Shown: piece after piece, positions 1 through 12,524 of the stretch
Position numbering within the stretch: position 1 is the stretch's first letter
Layout: every line of letters begins with the position of its first letter
From: Cinnamomum chago
Lineage: Eukaryota; Streptophyta; Magnoliopsida; Laurales; Lauraceae
Direction: 5' to 3'
NCBI GenBank assembly: GCA_038049695.1
Contig: CP142452.1
Span: 76,144,501-76,208,500, forward strand
Length of the DNA stretch: 64,000 bases
The notes under the pieces: generated by a model
Databases searched by the model: none
What the model was told of the DNA's origin: nothing
Seen by the model: only the letters and a program-made list of their open reading frames with translations
Position numbers and translations under genes: made by a program

Positions 1-589
1 TTGTAAGCTACTATAATTATCTATCCTAAGGATCTCTCTCATCTCCTAGAACTCTTCTCTCTACAATCAAAGTAATTTCGTTCCCTTAGCTCAATTTCCA
101 TAGAATTCTCTTTCTCTCTCTGTAGAATTTCCCTTTTCCCTTATGCAATTCTCTTGTGGATTTGGGTTTAGGAGCTGTAGATCTTCTTAGATTTGAGTTT
201 TGGGTTGGTTAAGAGATTGGAAGCCAAAGGAGACTGAATTTTTATATTTGGAGCTTAAATTTCTATCTCTAGCCTAATACGTTGCAATTTGGAGAAAAGG
301 TAAGTACAATCTACCTACTTAGCATAGAATGCATGTTTTCTTTGTTTGATTTTGGGTACTTGATTGTTAGATCTATCTCTTTAAGCCTTGTTTTCTTTGA
401 TTTTGTCTTTTGATGGATGTGTTTTCTCATTTGGAAAATCAATAGCCCAATTGATGATGGATTTGTGTTGGTTGGAGTGGTTTTGGTGATTATGGATGGT
501 TTTATAATTATTAGAGATGATTTGAGTTGGTTTTGATGGAAATTGGATTGGAATGGAAAAGATACATAAATCTGGAAATTTGAATTATG

Positions 590-993
590 TGTGTACCTGG
601 TCGACCACCCTTAATACACTGGGAACTAAGGAAATTAACTGGAACCTGAAATGTGTCTCGGTCCTAGAAAATCAGTGTACCCAGTCAACCGCCCTTGCAA
701 GATGACGACTGGATATACTGCGCAGGATGCTTTGAGAAGGAAGTCGAGTCTCAGCTACTTCAGTGTACTCAGACGACCGCCCTCGCAGGATGTCGATCAG
801 ACACATTGGAGAAATCCACGAATTCAATTATGCCTGCAAAGTTTATGTCCAGAAGTCCATGTATAACTGGTCGACCTAGCACCCATTAAGTCGACCAGAT
901 ATATAGGCAGGATGTCGACCTTGTAATCAAAATCATGACTTTCCCAGTGTACTTGGTCAACTACCCTTGGAGGATGTCGACTGGATACACTGC
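590..993. repeat. Array of five imperfect palindromes in long LTR copy 1
   Basis: Five units at about 590-622, 675-720, 763-809, 861-903 and 947-993. Each starts near GTGTAC, has a half-site resembling CNGGTCGACC, a centre related to CCCTTGCAGGATG, an inverted half-site resembling GTCGACTGG, and ends near ATACACTG. The units are 45-50 bases long and 40-50 bases apart. The solo LTR at 58058-61569 has five equivalent units in the same relative place. Confidence 0.7.
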
Positions 994-1351
994 AGACGGT
1001 GATTTCCCATAATTTTAGATTTTGAGGTTATGATCTGTTGTAGGCCCATTGACGATCCAGGTGGACTTTCATTGGTGTGCCTAGCACGAGTCAAGGGTTT
1101 GGCTTAACTAACCTTGACTCACGGGCGCCACCAAAGTAGGGTCTAATGTATTGAATGAATTTCAATTCAACCCTTAAACGTCGTTGAAAATGCCTGTAAC
1201 TTCAAGAGCACCAAATATACTTCCTTTGGCATCTAAAACTTCATTTAGGAATTGAATTGGATGACATGGACTTGGGCCTAAAAAGGGGGCCATGACCTAG
1301 GATTGGACCTTAGCTATTCTTCCATTGATTGGCTTGGATTGAGGGGTATGT

Positions 1352-2974
1352 TGAAAGTCCTGGGATCCTAACCCTAGAGGGGGGGGGGGGGGTGAATAGG
1401 GTGTGCTACAAATATGACCAATTTAGACCAATTTTAACTTCTTAACATAAACTAGTCACAAGTGATGATTAATCAAAGAAGGTGCGGAAGCTAAAATAAA
1501 CAATCACCACAAGTATACACCACAACACAAAGGTTTATAGTGGTTCGGCCTCAATGCCTACGTCCACTACCGGCTTGTGATCCAATCACCCCACCGGATT
1601 TCCACTAACTATGCTTTTTACTATGCTAAGCAATAACCTTTACAATGTTGTTTTTCTAGGCTTAACAACAACCTTTACAAGATGCTTTTCTAGGCTAAGC
1701 AATAACCTTTACACAATGCTTTTATTAGGCTAAGCAATAACCTTTACAAAAGAAAGATTTCTCTAAGAAGGTGTCTTCACAAAAGATCACTCTAAGAGAT
1801 ACAATTTAAGCTCAATGATGTTGCCTCTTAAATAGGCTAATATGAAAGTGTAAATCAACTCCTACAAACACTATATGAATGCAAATGTGTATGCTCATGA
1901 TGTGTGTGTGTGTGTGTGATAACTTCAATCAAGTTTAAAAAGAAGGCTCATTCAAATATATGCTCAAAGCATTTCAAAGTTTAAGGCACATAAAAGATTT
2001 GATTGAAGTTTAATGCAAATCACATGTATGAGAAACAACTTGTTAATGACATGAAAATCAAAGACTCACAAGTTGTATGAAAATGACTAACTTAGAACAT
2101 GTGATGCATGTGCAATGTTGTTTTCAAAACCAAATTAATTTAACTAAAGTTTAAATGAATGAAAACAACAAATTGAGTTTCAACCAAGAAAATGATTCAT
2201 GCTAAAAGAAATCAAAGATTTAGGCTAAGCATGATTAATGAAGATTTTAAATCAAAACTTGGTTTGAAAACAAAGTGAAGAATCCAATCTTAATTAGATC
2301 AAAGATTAAGAGAAGAATGGATTCAACACATCTTAGTTATCATGCTAAAAATCATTTACCAATATTTTAAACAAAGCATATAACATATGATTAAGAGAGG
2401 TAGAGCTTACTTAGAGATTTAACTTCATTAATCCAAGCTTTAGCTCTCCAAATGACTCTTTGGTCTCTCTTAGTTCATCCACTTTGTCTTGTCTCCAAAC
2501 TCCTCAAAGATGGCTTAAAATTCTCCAACTTTGACAAAGGAATGAACTTCATTTTATAGCTCAAAACTGCCCAACGCAGATTGCTGAGGTCAACATCCAC
2601 CCTCGCTCCTGAGCGGTCATAATTGTGGTTGAGCCCTCGCCCTCACCATAAAACTATTGTTGTGTCGTTTCCTATCACCAATTGGTTTTGGGATAAGTGG
2701 TAGCTCAATAGGGTGTAAGATCCTACAAGTGGTATCAGAGCCTGGTAGATCGGGTGTTCGAGGCACGGGACACGCGTTTTGCGAGTTCGCAGCAAGAGTC
2801 GCGGCGGGTGTGCTGTTGAGGGAGGGATTGTTGAGGTCAATGTCCACCCTCGCTCCTGAGCGGTCATAATTGTGGTTGAGCCCTCGCCCTCACCATAAAA
2901 CTATTGTTGTGTCGTTTCCTATCACCAATTGGTTTTGGGATAAGTGGTAACTCAATAGGGTCTAAGATCCTACA
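1352..2974 (+). mobile_element. Composite LTR/TRIM insertion with TSD
   Basis: Inserted in the long LTR: TATGT at 1347-1351 is repeated at 2975-2979, and a sixth base (T) also matches. Removing 1352-2974 restores alignment with the second LTR copy. The left part begins TGAAAGTCCTGGGATCC, followed by a run of G and GTGAATAGGG, then GTGGTTCGGCC and CCTACGTCCACTACCGG at about 1540-1575. Those motifs are common in plant LTRs, so 1352-2581 looks like an LTR or LTR remnant. It has a low-complexity AT-rich middle with no ORF. The right part is a complete small TRIM (2582-2974). Why one TSD encloses both parts is unclear; LTR recombination or nesting of related elements is possible. Confidence 0.55.
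2582..2974 (+). mobile_element. TRIM element (miniature LTR retrotransposon)
   Basis: Two direct repeats of 146 bp, 2582-2727 and 2829-2974, both TG...CA and nearly identical. Just inside the left repeat is TGGTATCAGAGCC (2730-2742), the classic primer-binding site for plant initiator methionine tRNA. Just before the right repeat is a purine tract (about 2816-2827). The internal region is only about 100 bp and has no coding capacity. This is the structure of a terminal-repeat retrotransposon in miniature, which depends on proteins supplied by other elements. The immediate flanks differ (CAGAT on the left, TATGT on the right), so it has no TSD of its own. Confidence 0.85.
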
Positions 2975-3940
2975 TATGTTAGACTTTATTCATTGATGCT
3001 CACTCTTATATTTATATATTGCTTATACATGTTAATTAAATGGAAAATGGAGGACCCGAACCTAGGGTTTCCTAGTGGTGACCCGGAATTATGGATGGAG
3101 GTCATTTGACTCGTGTCTGTGGCTAAGCAGGCCATCGTATGGCCTAAGGATGGATGGATATGATTACCTTAGAGAAAAGGACTATTTTAATGACTTGTAA
3201 ACCCATTTATGAATGGGAAATGAAATGAACAATGGTAGACTTAGATATTGATGAGGTACTTGATTGTGTTGGACTGAGATCAGGACATGGTGGTTCATGG
3301 CCGTGGATTCAATGATGGACTTGAACTATGGATTGTATTTATGGATTAGACTTGGATACCAGATCTTGTATGGATATGTTATGACCTTGCTCGCACAATG
3401 ATAGCTTAGACAGACAAAGACCTTTACTTGTTTCCATGAGTCAGCAATAAACATTCACTCGGTTATTATAAGCTTAACTTTGGACTGATTATCCTTGGTG
3501 AGAGCTATTATTTGTGGATGCGGCTATCGTGATGAGCTATGGTTAGATAGCTGGCAGACTCTGGTAAGTATATGTTTCGTTCGCAGTAGGCAGACTCCGG
3601 TAACGGCATATATACTTTTTAGGGTTTTTTTATTGTTATTTGGCAGGGCTTGTTATCCTTTGCATTGCACTTTATTTTTCCTACCGTGACTGGTTGACAG
3701 TATGGGAGGGCCACGGCATAATATCCTGCGGTGGCCAGCTCGTGTGAATGTGTCATATTGGTGGATGGTGAGTTAGATGATTTACTTCCTTACTAGTTCG
3801 CTATACTTTGCATGATTGCTTACTTCTGTACATTTGTTACTCTTATGATATTATCACTGTTTCTATTCTCTTTTGATGCATACATCCTATGTTACTTGTA
3901 TATTGTGCATTGTCAGGTCCTTGGATATGACCAGCTTTTG

Positions 3941-4070
3941 GTGTTTAGGTATTATCCCTAACCTCGAGGGTGATGCACTTCTCGAGGCGCTTGCAGTCGA
4001 CGAGTACGGGTGGGGATCGACAAACCCGGAGGTGGAGTCGGAGGTTGGAGTGCCTGTACTAGGAGATTGA
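3941..4070 (+). other. Conserved short reading frame near the right end of long LTR copy 1
   Basis: Open frame from 3873 to a TGA at 4068-4070. The part from 3941 aligns in frame with 61108-61242 in the solo LTR. Both share a WCLG motif, a DDAL or GDALLEAL-like motif, a G/AWG motif, an acidic tail and a stop at nearly the same place. No known domain is recognised. It may be an exon of a cryptic ORF or simple LTR homology. Confidence 0.3.
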
Positions 4071-4080
4071 GTGAAGTGCG

Positions 4081-4565
4081 ACTTCTAATTCTGGAAAAAA
4101 AGGATCTACTCCATAATAAACTATAAATAAGCGGAAAGGATTAGAGATCTCTCCACACAATCTCATAAGCCTCTTTCTCTCCTTCCTCCTCTTCTCTCCT
4201 TTGGTTTCTTTCTAGAGTGTTAAGGTTTTCTTCTCCTTAAAGATCCCACCATTTTCTTTGAGGAGTTCTCTATATGAGGGTCATAGCGTGGAAGAACAAT
4301 CAAATCTGTGAAAGGGTTTCGCAGAATCAAGTTTTCTAGTTCTCAATTTGAGCATAACCAAGCTTTTAAGTTATAGATCTACCATCTAGTTACTTAAAGT
4401 AGATCTTTTAGTTTGTGCTTGTTTTTCTTGATTTGTCTTCTTAATATATTTTTTACCTTAATGCTTGAGATTAGGGTTTCAGGGCTTAGGATTGAGTTCT
4501 TGGCCTTTTGGATGTTTGATCCCTGCATTAAGTGGGTCAAAAGTTTTTGAAACAGGTTTATAAAA
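4081..4565 (+). other. Non-coding leader-like stretch, possible LTR/5' UTR of the Gypsy element
   Basis: No ORF. There is a TATA-like ACTATAAATAAG near 4115-4126, then a CT-rich stretch and an AT-rich stretch. The layout resembles the promoter and leader of a plant LTR, and it precedes the gag remnant. No primer-binding site was recognised, so the assignment is tentative. Confidence 0.3.
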
Positions 4566-4604
4566 CCCACCTACTTCCAACATAAATTGTTGGAAGTAGG
4601 TGGG
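4566..4604. repeat. Perfect 17-bp inverted repeat
   Basis: Arm CCCACCTACTTCCAACA (4566-4582), loop TAAAT, and its exact reverse complement at 4588-4604. It lies just before the gag-like reading frame. An RNA copy would form a strong hairpin. No function is known. Confidence 0.8.
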
Positions 4605-4606
4605 CC

Positions 4607-5965
4607 TCGTGAGCCCAATTGTCTCAGAGTACTACTCAGTTCCAGCAGACCACTACTCAACTTTTAATTGGCCACACTCAAACCCTTGCAAAATTGGAAC
4701 ACCAGATGGGCCAACTGGCCAACTCCATCAGTGCCAGAGATAAGTGAACCTTCCCTAGTCAACCCGAACCTAATCCCAAGGGCCAATTTGTTCATGATCC
4801 TAAGGGAAAAGGCCCGGAACAAGTCAAATCCATAATCACTCTTAGGTCGGGTACACAGATTGATAATAAGGTCAAACTACCAAAAGAACCTGAGGAAGAA
4901 TCAAGTAAGATAGTGGAAACTGAGGAACCAAGTGTGAATGCTGAACCCATATTAGAACCAAAGAACCCAATCAATATTGAACCATCACCTAGTGAGCCCA
5001 CTCTTAGGACCTATATTCCCAAGGCACCATACTCATAGAGGCTATGCCCGGCAAAATCAACTGTTCAGTTGGATAAAATCCTAGAAGTATTCAAACAAGT
5101 GCGTATTAATATCCCACTACTTGATTCTATTCAACAGATTCCGGCCTATGCAAAATTTCTAAATGACATTTGCACCTTCAAAAGGACTACCAATGTGCCC
5201 AAGAAGGCTTTTCTAGCCCAACAAGCTAGCTCAATCATTTCCTGTCCAACCCCGATCAAATATAAGGACCCAAGGTGTCCTACCATTTCTTGCTAGATAG
5301 GGGATCATCACATCGAGAAAGCTTTGCTAGACTTGGGTGCAAGTGTGAACCTTCTTCCGTACTCTGCTTATGAAGAATTAGGTTTGGGAGAGTTGAAAAA
5401 GACCCATGTGACCTTGCAATTGGCCGATGCATCGATTCGATACCCCAAGGGGGTAGTTGAAGACGTTCTTATCAAAGTCAGAGAATTTGTGTTCCCTGAC
5501 GATTTTATTGTCTTGGATACCAAACACATATATGAGGCTGAACCCAAAATTCCAATAATCTTGGGGAGACCATTCCTTGCCACCTCAAATGCCTTGATCA
5601 ATTGTAGGAATGGAGTGATGCAAATTTCTTTTGGGACCAGGACAGTCCAAGTGAACATTTTTAATGTCAGTAAGCAACCTCCTGATGAGGATGATGGGGT
5701 TTTTGAAGTTAGTTACATTCATGAACTGGTGGAAAATCACTTACCCCATTTGAAACTTGAAGATCCAATAAAGGCTTGTCTGGCCCACTTTGGACGTGAT
5801 TTTGATATAGATGGCCACATTGAAAAGGTGTATGCACTACTAGATTCAACCACATTCATGAAAAAGAATAGGTGGCAACCTAAGCGAGAGATCTTGACCT
5901 CAATTTTGAAAGGTAAGCTTGTTTGGGATCCAGGTGGATTCCATGTTAGGTGTCAAATAGGGTAG
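4607..5965 (+). pseudogene. Gypsy (Athila-type) gag C-terminus and protease, broken
   Basis: One reading frame from the gag C-terminus (HQMGQLANSISAR, an ITLRSG motif near 4837) through the gag-pol linker (VNIPLLD-like, AKFLNDICT) into an aspartic protease with DLGASVNLLPYS (from about 5330) and IILGRPFLAT (about 5556). The DLGAS form of the catalytic motif is typical of Athila/Tat elements. Three in-frame stops interrupt it: TGA 4745-4747, TAG 5036-5038 and TAG 5294-5296. The last replaces a residue just before the conserved IG of the protease. Reverse transcriptase, RNase H and integrase are absent downstream, so the element cannot move on its own. Confidence 0.85.
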
Positions 5966-7769
5966 TTTCTTTTTCTTTCTTTTTATATATATTATTATTA
6001 GTTTAGGTTATCTTTTGTCATTATTTTGACTTACCTTGGACAGGGGAGCGCCATGCAAAATCATCAGGTAACTTCTTCCTTTACCTCCTACAATTTCTTT
6101 TTCCTCATGTTACATTATCATTTTCTGCATGACATGCACGACATCGAGGATGCTGTCTAGTTTAGGTTTGGGGGTGTAAGTTAGAACTTGACATATGATC
6201 ATTTGTTCAATTTTCATTATACATTTTCTTTTTCGCTTTGCTTTGGTTTTTAGGAGACTAAAAAAAAATTGCTATTGTTAGGATAGAGGGAAACTTTCAA
6301 GAGAATTTTTATTGGTTGACGATATTTATTTTGGCAAAAGAAAACAATGGTTCATCATTTTATTTATGGAAATGATTTTTAGAGAAGTGCTGAATTTTGA
6401 TCCCTCACTTTTAAACAAGTTGTATACGTTTTCAAGATTTTGAATGTGAAGCTATGATTTCTTTTTTTTTCTTTGATAAAAAAAATGGAAAATCGACCCT
6501 TAGTGTATAAAGCTTCTTGGGTCAATGGGTGGATACATGGAAAGGGCTGCCTATTGTTAGGGACCGCCAAAAAAAAAGAAAAAAAAAAAAGAAAAAAAAA
6601 GAAAAGGAAAAAAAAGAAAATATATAAAAAAGTGTAAAGAATAAAAAGTTTTGTGACTAGTTTGGGTTCGTAGCCTTTTTAACCCGAGCCAGTAAGCCCG
6701 TAGGGGCATTTACATACCTAGTGCCCTAAAGACATTAGTTTTGGGATTCACTGGCCTAATGCTCGTTACATGGGTTAATTAGAAAGCTTAAGGAGCCTAG
6801 ACATTGCACAATCACATGTGTGTGTTTGAAAAAAAAATTAAAAAAAATAGCACCCTTTGAAAAAGCAGTAGTGTGAAAGCCGTCATTATTGCCTTGAGAG
6901 GAAGACTGTTTTTCTTTACTAAGATTAGGCAGCCCAAAAATAAAAATAAAAAAATTTCATGGAAATTATTAGTGGATCATTTGATGCTTATTACAAATAC
7001 ATCTTTTCACCGTGCACGATCAATTAACATGATTTCGAGAATTTCTAACCAAAAGATAGGATTGGTGAACCGAATTTAAGAGAATCGTGAATAGTTAGTG
7101 TCTATAAATTTTCTCTTGGAAGAAGTTTCCCTGGATTTTGATAGGTTTTAAACATCTTTTGCAAAAAAAAGGAAAAAAAGAATTTTGTGGGTATATTCAC
7201 TGCAAACCCTCACGAGGCACAACTCGTCCACTAGGGGGAACCTAGGGGTTTAAGGGCTTGTTGCATATGCTAAATGCAACCGAGAACACCAGCGAAAGTG
7301 GTTTTGTTTTTATATTTACTTTTTTAGATTAGGTCAAAGAACTTCAAACTTTTTTGCTCGCAACTTTTGCTAAGAGACTAGCAAAATGCTGGTTGGGGGG
7401 TGTGTTTTTTTTTTGATAACATGGGAACCCGCCGACCCCCCTTTGGGAGATCATTGGTAAACCCACGGATACATAGAACCACCCACAAGCCCTATGTTGA
7501 GTTCATGAATTTGCACATTTACGCATCATTTTAGGATGAATTAGAGATTTAATTGGGTGAATTGTATCATTATTCATCTAATTTCATCATTTCATGCATT
7601 TTCACATAGGAACCTGAATTTTCATACTTTTCATACATTTTCTGCATTAACTTAGATTGTTTTGCAAATTTTCTCCAAAGAGTCCCAGTTGGAGTAGAAC
7701 TTTGTCCGCATGGGTCCCGCTTGAATATGGGTTCTTCAGTATTTAATGTGTTGAATTAAAATGTGCAGA
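5966..7769 (+). other. Untranslated internal region of the decayed Gypsy element
   Basis: No ORF of note. A TTTAGGTTTGGGGGTGTAAG motif at about 6160-6178 follows the protease frame; similar purine-rich motifs follow the coding region in Athila-like elements. A-rich low-complexity tracts lie at 6450-6490 and 6567-6640. The remainder (7190-7510) carries phrases such as CTAGGGGGAACCTAGGGG, common in the 3' non-coding part of plant Gypsy elements. I see no host gene. Confidence 0.45.
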
Positions 7770-9442
7770 AAATGAGAATTGCAGGCCTCTGTCACGGAGC
7801 CCACTTTCAACACACATAGTTATCATGAGCCCTGCATTGCTGAATTGAAATTTGAAAAGAAGAAAATTGAAGAATTCTCCACGTGGACCCCACACACAAG
7901 CCATATGCAAATCAATCAAAGGAGGGGTCCACTCATCATGTCAGTTGAAGACTCCTAACTACAGTAGAAGACTTCTCATAGGGCCCACTATTCAAACAGT
8001 TGAAATGTCCCACTGTTCAAGCAGTAGTTGTAAATTTGAAATTTTTAATGGATAATTCAAAGAGTACCATTTTGATTGGAACAAAAGTAGAAGAGTTTGA
8101 ATCATCTACATCTGATGTCCTTTTGAAAATGGAAGTTGTGCAGAGATAGAATCCATTGCAAATCAAATTTTTAAAGTTAATTTCGTTTTTCTCAGGACAA
8201 CTCATCTTCAAATGGCCATAACTTTCAATCCGACCGTCGGATCGATGAAATTTACTTATCGTTGGAAAGTTTATTCAGAATAGATACTCGTGGAGTCTAA
8301 GAATGGGCAAATCAGAGCTATATTGACAAAGTTATGGGTCTAGAGAATTTCATATTCATTTTTAGATGAGATTGCAAATTAAATCCACACCGTTGATAAT
8401 CAATTGTTGCACATCCTTTGTAGGACCCCATTTGAAGATTAGTCAAGTCACCCAGAGGTTTTCAGAAGCCTCCACCTCATTCAAATTCAAAAAGGATAAG
8501 AGATATACCTTATCAATGAAGATAAATCAAATCTGCAAAGAAGGTGTCCAGATTCAATGTATTTGTAAGATAACCGGAGGAATCAAAATGTAGCATATGA
8601 GACACACTCCTCCCTCGGACGTCCCTAATTATTTTATTTCATTTTTCTCATATTTCCTTAATTAATAGAATTTAAGAGTTATTTTTGGGTATTCTGGGGC
8701 CCTGTTCTAGAACTAGGTTAGAAGAGTGTGAGAGAAAATTATCATTACCATGAGGTTCTTAATGAAAATCACATCTTTTGCAATGGAGGAGTAGATTCTT
8801 TGGATCGGATCACAAAGCGAAGTTAAGTGATTTTATTTTTGTTCTATGTCTTTAATTTAATTTTTATGTCTCTATGATGCATATTTAGTAGAATAATAGA
8901 TCTGCCTTCGTGCTGCTGGCAAACCTCTGCTTTATATTTTAAATAAATTCCTTTTTGATCAGTTAATCTTCTTTTGATAGGATATACTTAGGTTTTTATA
9001 CCTTTGATATTTTATGCTTAATTTGTTAACGGATGCTCAAAGTGATTTTTATGAGGTGTTGGAGATCTTGGGTTCTTCTGTTTAAGAATTGGATTTTAAA
9101 AGAAAAATATCTTCCGGATCAGAAACATTGAGTTGTTTCTGATCAGAGTTATGTGCAAGACAAAAGACTAAATTAAAGTATATGGATTGAGAATTGAAAT
9201 TAATTAATGGACTCTTTGTTGCTCTAATCTACCTTTATCATCGTTGTTATCCGTTCATCTTGTATAGTAGCTTTATCTCTCATTCAAATCTTGATTTATT
9301 TTTATTTTCATTATAAAAAAATTCAGATTTTAATAAAAAAAAAATTCAGTAGTACTCTCTGTGAGATTCAACCTGTACTTGTCACTGTCTCAAAAGGACA
9401 GTTGTGCACTTGCAGTATTAAAAGATTGAATTTAAATTCACA
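7770..9442 (+). mobile_element. LTR-like end of the decayed Gypsy element
   Basis: AT-rich, non-coding. The last 100 bases (about 9355-9442) read like the U5 end of plant Gypsy LTRs: GAGATTCAACCTGTACTTGTC, then CTCAAAAGGACAGTTGTGCAC, ending in CACATCA. Exact ends and a TSD could not be found, and no matching left LTR is present, so the limits are approximate. Confidence 0.35.
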
Positions 9443-9804
9443 TCAGTGTGAGCGTGTTTATTTAAGGAGCGAGGTTTTAATTAGGAGAGAGTGTTTCAGA
9501 TAGTACACTCATGTGCATGACAGACTGCTCCACGGTGATGTGGCGGACAATGGTTGGTCCACTGACAATCTTCGTGGGGTAAAACCTCACCACATTCGGG
9601 CTTATGGGAGTTGGGACAACAATGGATTTCAACTTTCAAGGGTGGCCCCACTGTGGATTTGGTGGCAATCCGGACTTAATAGAAATCTCTGAGTCCAGCC
9701 CTCAGAAAATCCAGACCATAGATTTCAAGTGCAGCATCACACCTTTCTTTAGAAATAAGTAGGAGATAATCCCCAATACTTGTAATCTTCATTTGACGAA
9801 GAAG
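9443..9804 (+). other. Upstream region of the ubiquitin-like gene
   Basis: Non-coding. It runs from the Gypsy LTR-like end to the ATG at 9805. An in-frame TAG at 9760-9762 excludes a longer N-terminus. No clear TATA box or repeat is recognised. Confidence 0.3.
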
Positions 9805-10089
9805 ATGGAGTTGGTGATGGAGATATTGACAGGAAAGCTTTTCCATGTGCAGATAGACCAAAGTGCTACAGTTAAAGAGCTGAAGAAGAAGATTGCAAAG
9901 CAAGAGGCATTACCAGAACATCGCCTGATTCTTGTTCTAAGAAATGGACCGCTGATAGAGGAAGATCAATTCTCATTAGCTGATTATGGGGTTAAAGAAG
10001 GGTCCCACATTTATGTCTTCTTTGCAGCAAATGATGAACTGTTTGACTCCATCACACCTGTGGCTGCTGATAAACAGACAGTGGAATGA
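9805..10089 (+). CDS. Small ubiquitin-like domain protein
   Basis: Single-exon frame of 94 residues. Residues 1-75 read as a beta-grasp ubiquitin fold: MEILTGKLFHVQI (strands 1-2), ATVKELKKKIAKQ (the helix), LPEHRLILVL (strand 3), then a loop and YGVKEGSHIYVFF (last strand, equivalent to the TLADYNIQ...HLVL region of ubiquitin). It lacks the di-glycine C-terminus, ending in an acidic tail, so it is unlikely to be conjugated to targets and more likely acts as a fold-only binding domain. The start at 9805 is chosen because it is the first ATG after an in-frame stop at 9760. AATAAA occurs at 10111-10116, 22 bases after the stop. An intron-containing larger gene or a retrocopy cannot be ruled out. 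Similar short polyubiquitin-like proteins exist in plants, but the function is unknown. Confidence 0.6.
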   Translation: MELVMEILTGKLFHVQIDQSATVKELKKKIAKQEALPEHRLILVLRNGPLIEEDQFSLADYGVKEGSHIYVFFAANDELFDSITPVAADKQTVE

Positions 10090-10224
10090 TTCATATTTAA
10101 GTTTTTTTTTAATAAAAAAGAGGTCTTTATCATTTATCATTTATCATTTTTTTTAATATCTATCTAATGTGGCTTCTTAGAAATATTATCTTTCCAAACA
10201 TCTCCCCCATTCCTCCATCGTAGG

Positions 10225-10284
<60 letters not shown>

Positions 10285-10740
10285 GCAATCAGCAAAAGAC
10301 ACTTAGGGCCATTTGTCTAATGTTGTTTGAATTCCTAGGAATTAAAAGACTATAGTATCTCTAGAATCGGTAAAAAATATAAAATAAAAGGTGAATATTC
10401 AAAAACAACCATCACATAATCTCCCTTTTACTTGAGAAGTGAATCAAGAGGATAAGCCATTACCTAAACAATTAAAATCTTTGGAAACTCACGGTCTCAT
10501 CTATGTTTTCACCTTATATTTTTGCCCGTCGCCTCTATAAAGATACGTTGTTGGAACCCATTTTACCATGAATGCCTATTTATTCAATTTCATTCAAACA
10601 AAAGACCAAGCAAACCAAATTTTATTTGTGCTTGGAAATAAAAGTAGCAACTGTCAGTAACTTTCAATGGAGAAAAGAACATAGCCACTGAGAATAATAC
10701 TTCATGTGTCTTGATAGAGTGGGAAGACTTGGTTTGTGAT
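10090..10740. other. Intergenic region with AT microsatellite
   Basis: No gene seen. It includes the 3' flank of the ubiquitin-like gene and a long AT repeat at 10225-10281. The remainder is AT-rich unique-looking sequence. Confidence 0.4.
10225..10281. repeat. (AT)n microsatellite
   Basis: About 28 uninterrupted AT units. Confidence 0.95.
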
Positions 10741-11069
10741 ATCCCTCCCTCCTATCTATCCAAGGCCAAATTCAAGAAGCCATCACCTTCTCCATGAAGC
10801 AGATGACTTCTCCTTTTGTAAGCCCCCAACTCAGCGCCCTGTTCGTTTCAATGAGAATTGCATTTGGAGCCTAATCTGCTGGGTCCAGGAGCTCTCTCCC
10901 AGCTCCTGAAGTTTGGTCTTCTCTGTCTCCTTGTTCTTTTGTTTTCAGTTAGCTCTTGTAGTTTCCTTTTTGCTCTTTTGGGGGTCTCTCTAAGCCCTCT
11001 ATTTTTTGTATTCTTGCTTCTCCCTCCCTCTTCTTTTAATATAATTACCCATTCAGCAAAAAAAAAAAA
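10741..11069 (+). mobile_element. 5'-truncated LINE tail
   Basis: Ends in TTTTAATATAATTACCC, a short spacer and a run of 12 A (11058-11069), the typical 3' end of plant L1-type elements. The LINE at 14897-23859 ends, on its own strand, in the very similar TTTTAATACAATTACCC before its poly-A. The pyrimidine-rich stretch upstream has an open frame but no recognisable protein. The left limit and TSD were not determined. Confidence 0.5.
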
Positions 11070-12524
11070 GTTAGATAGAGCCTAAAGAATTAACCTATGT
11101 TGGTCCTAGGTTGATATATTCGTTCAGAGAGATTTTGTGAGAAAAATAGAAAACTGAATATGTGATTTCAATTGATTTTTAGTATTTTTAGATGTAAATA
11201 AGTAATAGAATATGATATAAATATGGTGAAATAATCACAATTCTTACAGTTTTTGAAAACTTTTTTTCTCAAAATGGAAACATAATGTTAATCATATAAG
11301 ATGTATGTGAGCTTTAGGATCTATTCATATGCCATAAATAAAGTTTGTTAAAAGCTGATAATCATCTAATTTAAAGTCACATAATCATCAGTAGAAGTAA
11401 AAATACTTACCTTACAAAACAAAACACAAAAAAGAAGTTAAATCTTCTACTTGCCTTTTACCTACACCATTAATGTCATAGTCTTCTATCAACAACTGAC
11501 TACATTAATTTGATTGCAATGGTGAGTACACTGCGTGTAGGATTCTCACTAGCAATGGCAAATGCCAGCAAATTTTTGGACAATTTGGTGGAAGAAACGT
11601 ATCCATATGGATATTGCTTAGATTTTTCACAATCACATTAGATATTTGAGAATCCTATTGTACTCTAAAGAGATTTCCTCTAAATTTTTTAGAATGTCTA
11701 TTTTTAGCCATTATTAGATATATTGCTCAGACCTTCCTTACATCTTTTACAGTAAAATACAAAATTTTGATGATACCCAAGAAAAGCTACATGAATTCGT
11801 TTAGTTATCCAAATGATCCTACTTATAGGAGTCCAATTGATTTTAGAAATCTCAATTATTAATTCAGTCATGAACTTACTTCACGAGCCTTTCTTATTAT
11901 TTTTGTGTATCCTTTGTTAATAGGGGCCCATTCAGATTTGATCCATGATGGGGTTGTAATAGATCCATAGCTTGGGATTTCATCCCAAATAATAAATCTT
12001 AAAATCTAAGATAAACAATGAGCCCTAGCTGGAATTTATACACTTGCCCACAGTGCATACGGAGCACACCTCTGAAGTCCATCTTGGATTTTTCTTTTTC
12101 TTTTTGGGAGGGTGGGTTGGAGCCAAATAGGTGGTTGGATTTTGTAATCCAGGATTTCCTTGTGAGTTTTGGGGATGGGCCCAAAACTTTTATGTGGGCT
12201 TTGGAGGTGGACTTAAGATAGGTTAGCTAAATTTTGAATATAAAAACTTAATTAATAATTTTACATTATAAAAAATAAATTTTAAATAAACTAGTTATAA
12301 TAATGATATTAATAAATAGAAAATGCCTCATTTAGGATTGTCGCTTTAGTCCTTGAATTGTGTTGAGTCGGCCCTTGGCTATGAGATTTATAAGTTTGTC
12401 TCGTGAACACATGATTATAATTTGAGAAAGGCAAAAGGAGTCAGATTATGTGTTTTTGCCCGGGTCAAAAATGAATAAATAAATAAATCTTTTGTGAAAA
12501 AAAAAAAGTAAAAACCTACTAAGG
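11070..12524. other. AT-rich intergenic region
   Basis: No ORF, RNA gene or element with clear ends seen. Short frames at 12000-12220 on both strands lack protein character. Confidence 0.4.

Larger units (their letters stand above)
1..4080 (+). mobile_element. Long LTR fragment, copy 1 (same family as the solo LTR at 58058-61569)
   Basis: Non-coding repeat cut off on the left by the window edge. It aligns collinearly with 58.4-61.25 kb: a CT-rich leader ending in a splice-donor-like AAAAGGTAAGTAC (about 295-307), an array of five palindromes (590-993), the block at 1040-1345, the block at 3040-3180, and a conserved stretch around 3699-3757 (ATGGGAGGGCC then AGCTCGTGTGAATGTG) matching 60864-60920. 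Copy 2 has clean TG...CA ends and a TSD, so this copy is inferred to be part of an LTR over 3 kb long. LTRs of that length are known in Tekay/Del-type Gypsy elements, but the lineage is not proven here. The copy is interrupted by an insertion at 1352-2974. Its right end is uncertain because homology to copy 2 fades after about 4080. Confidence 0.65.
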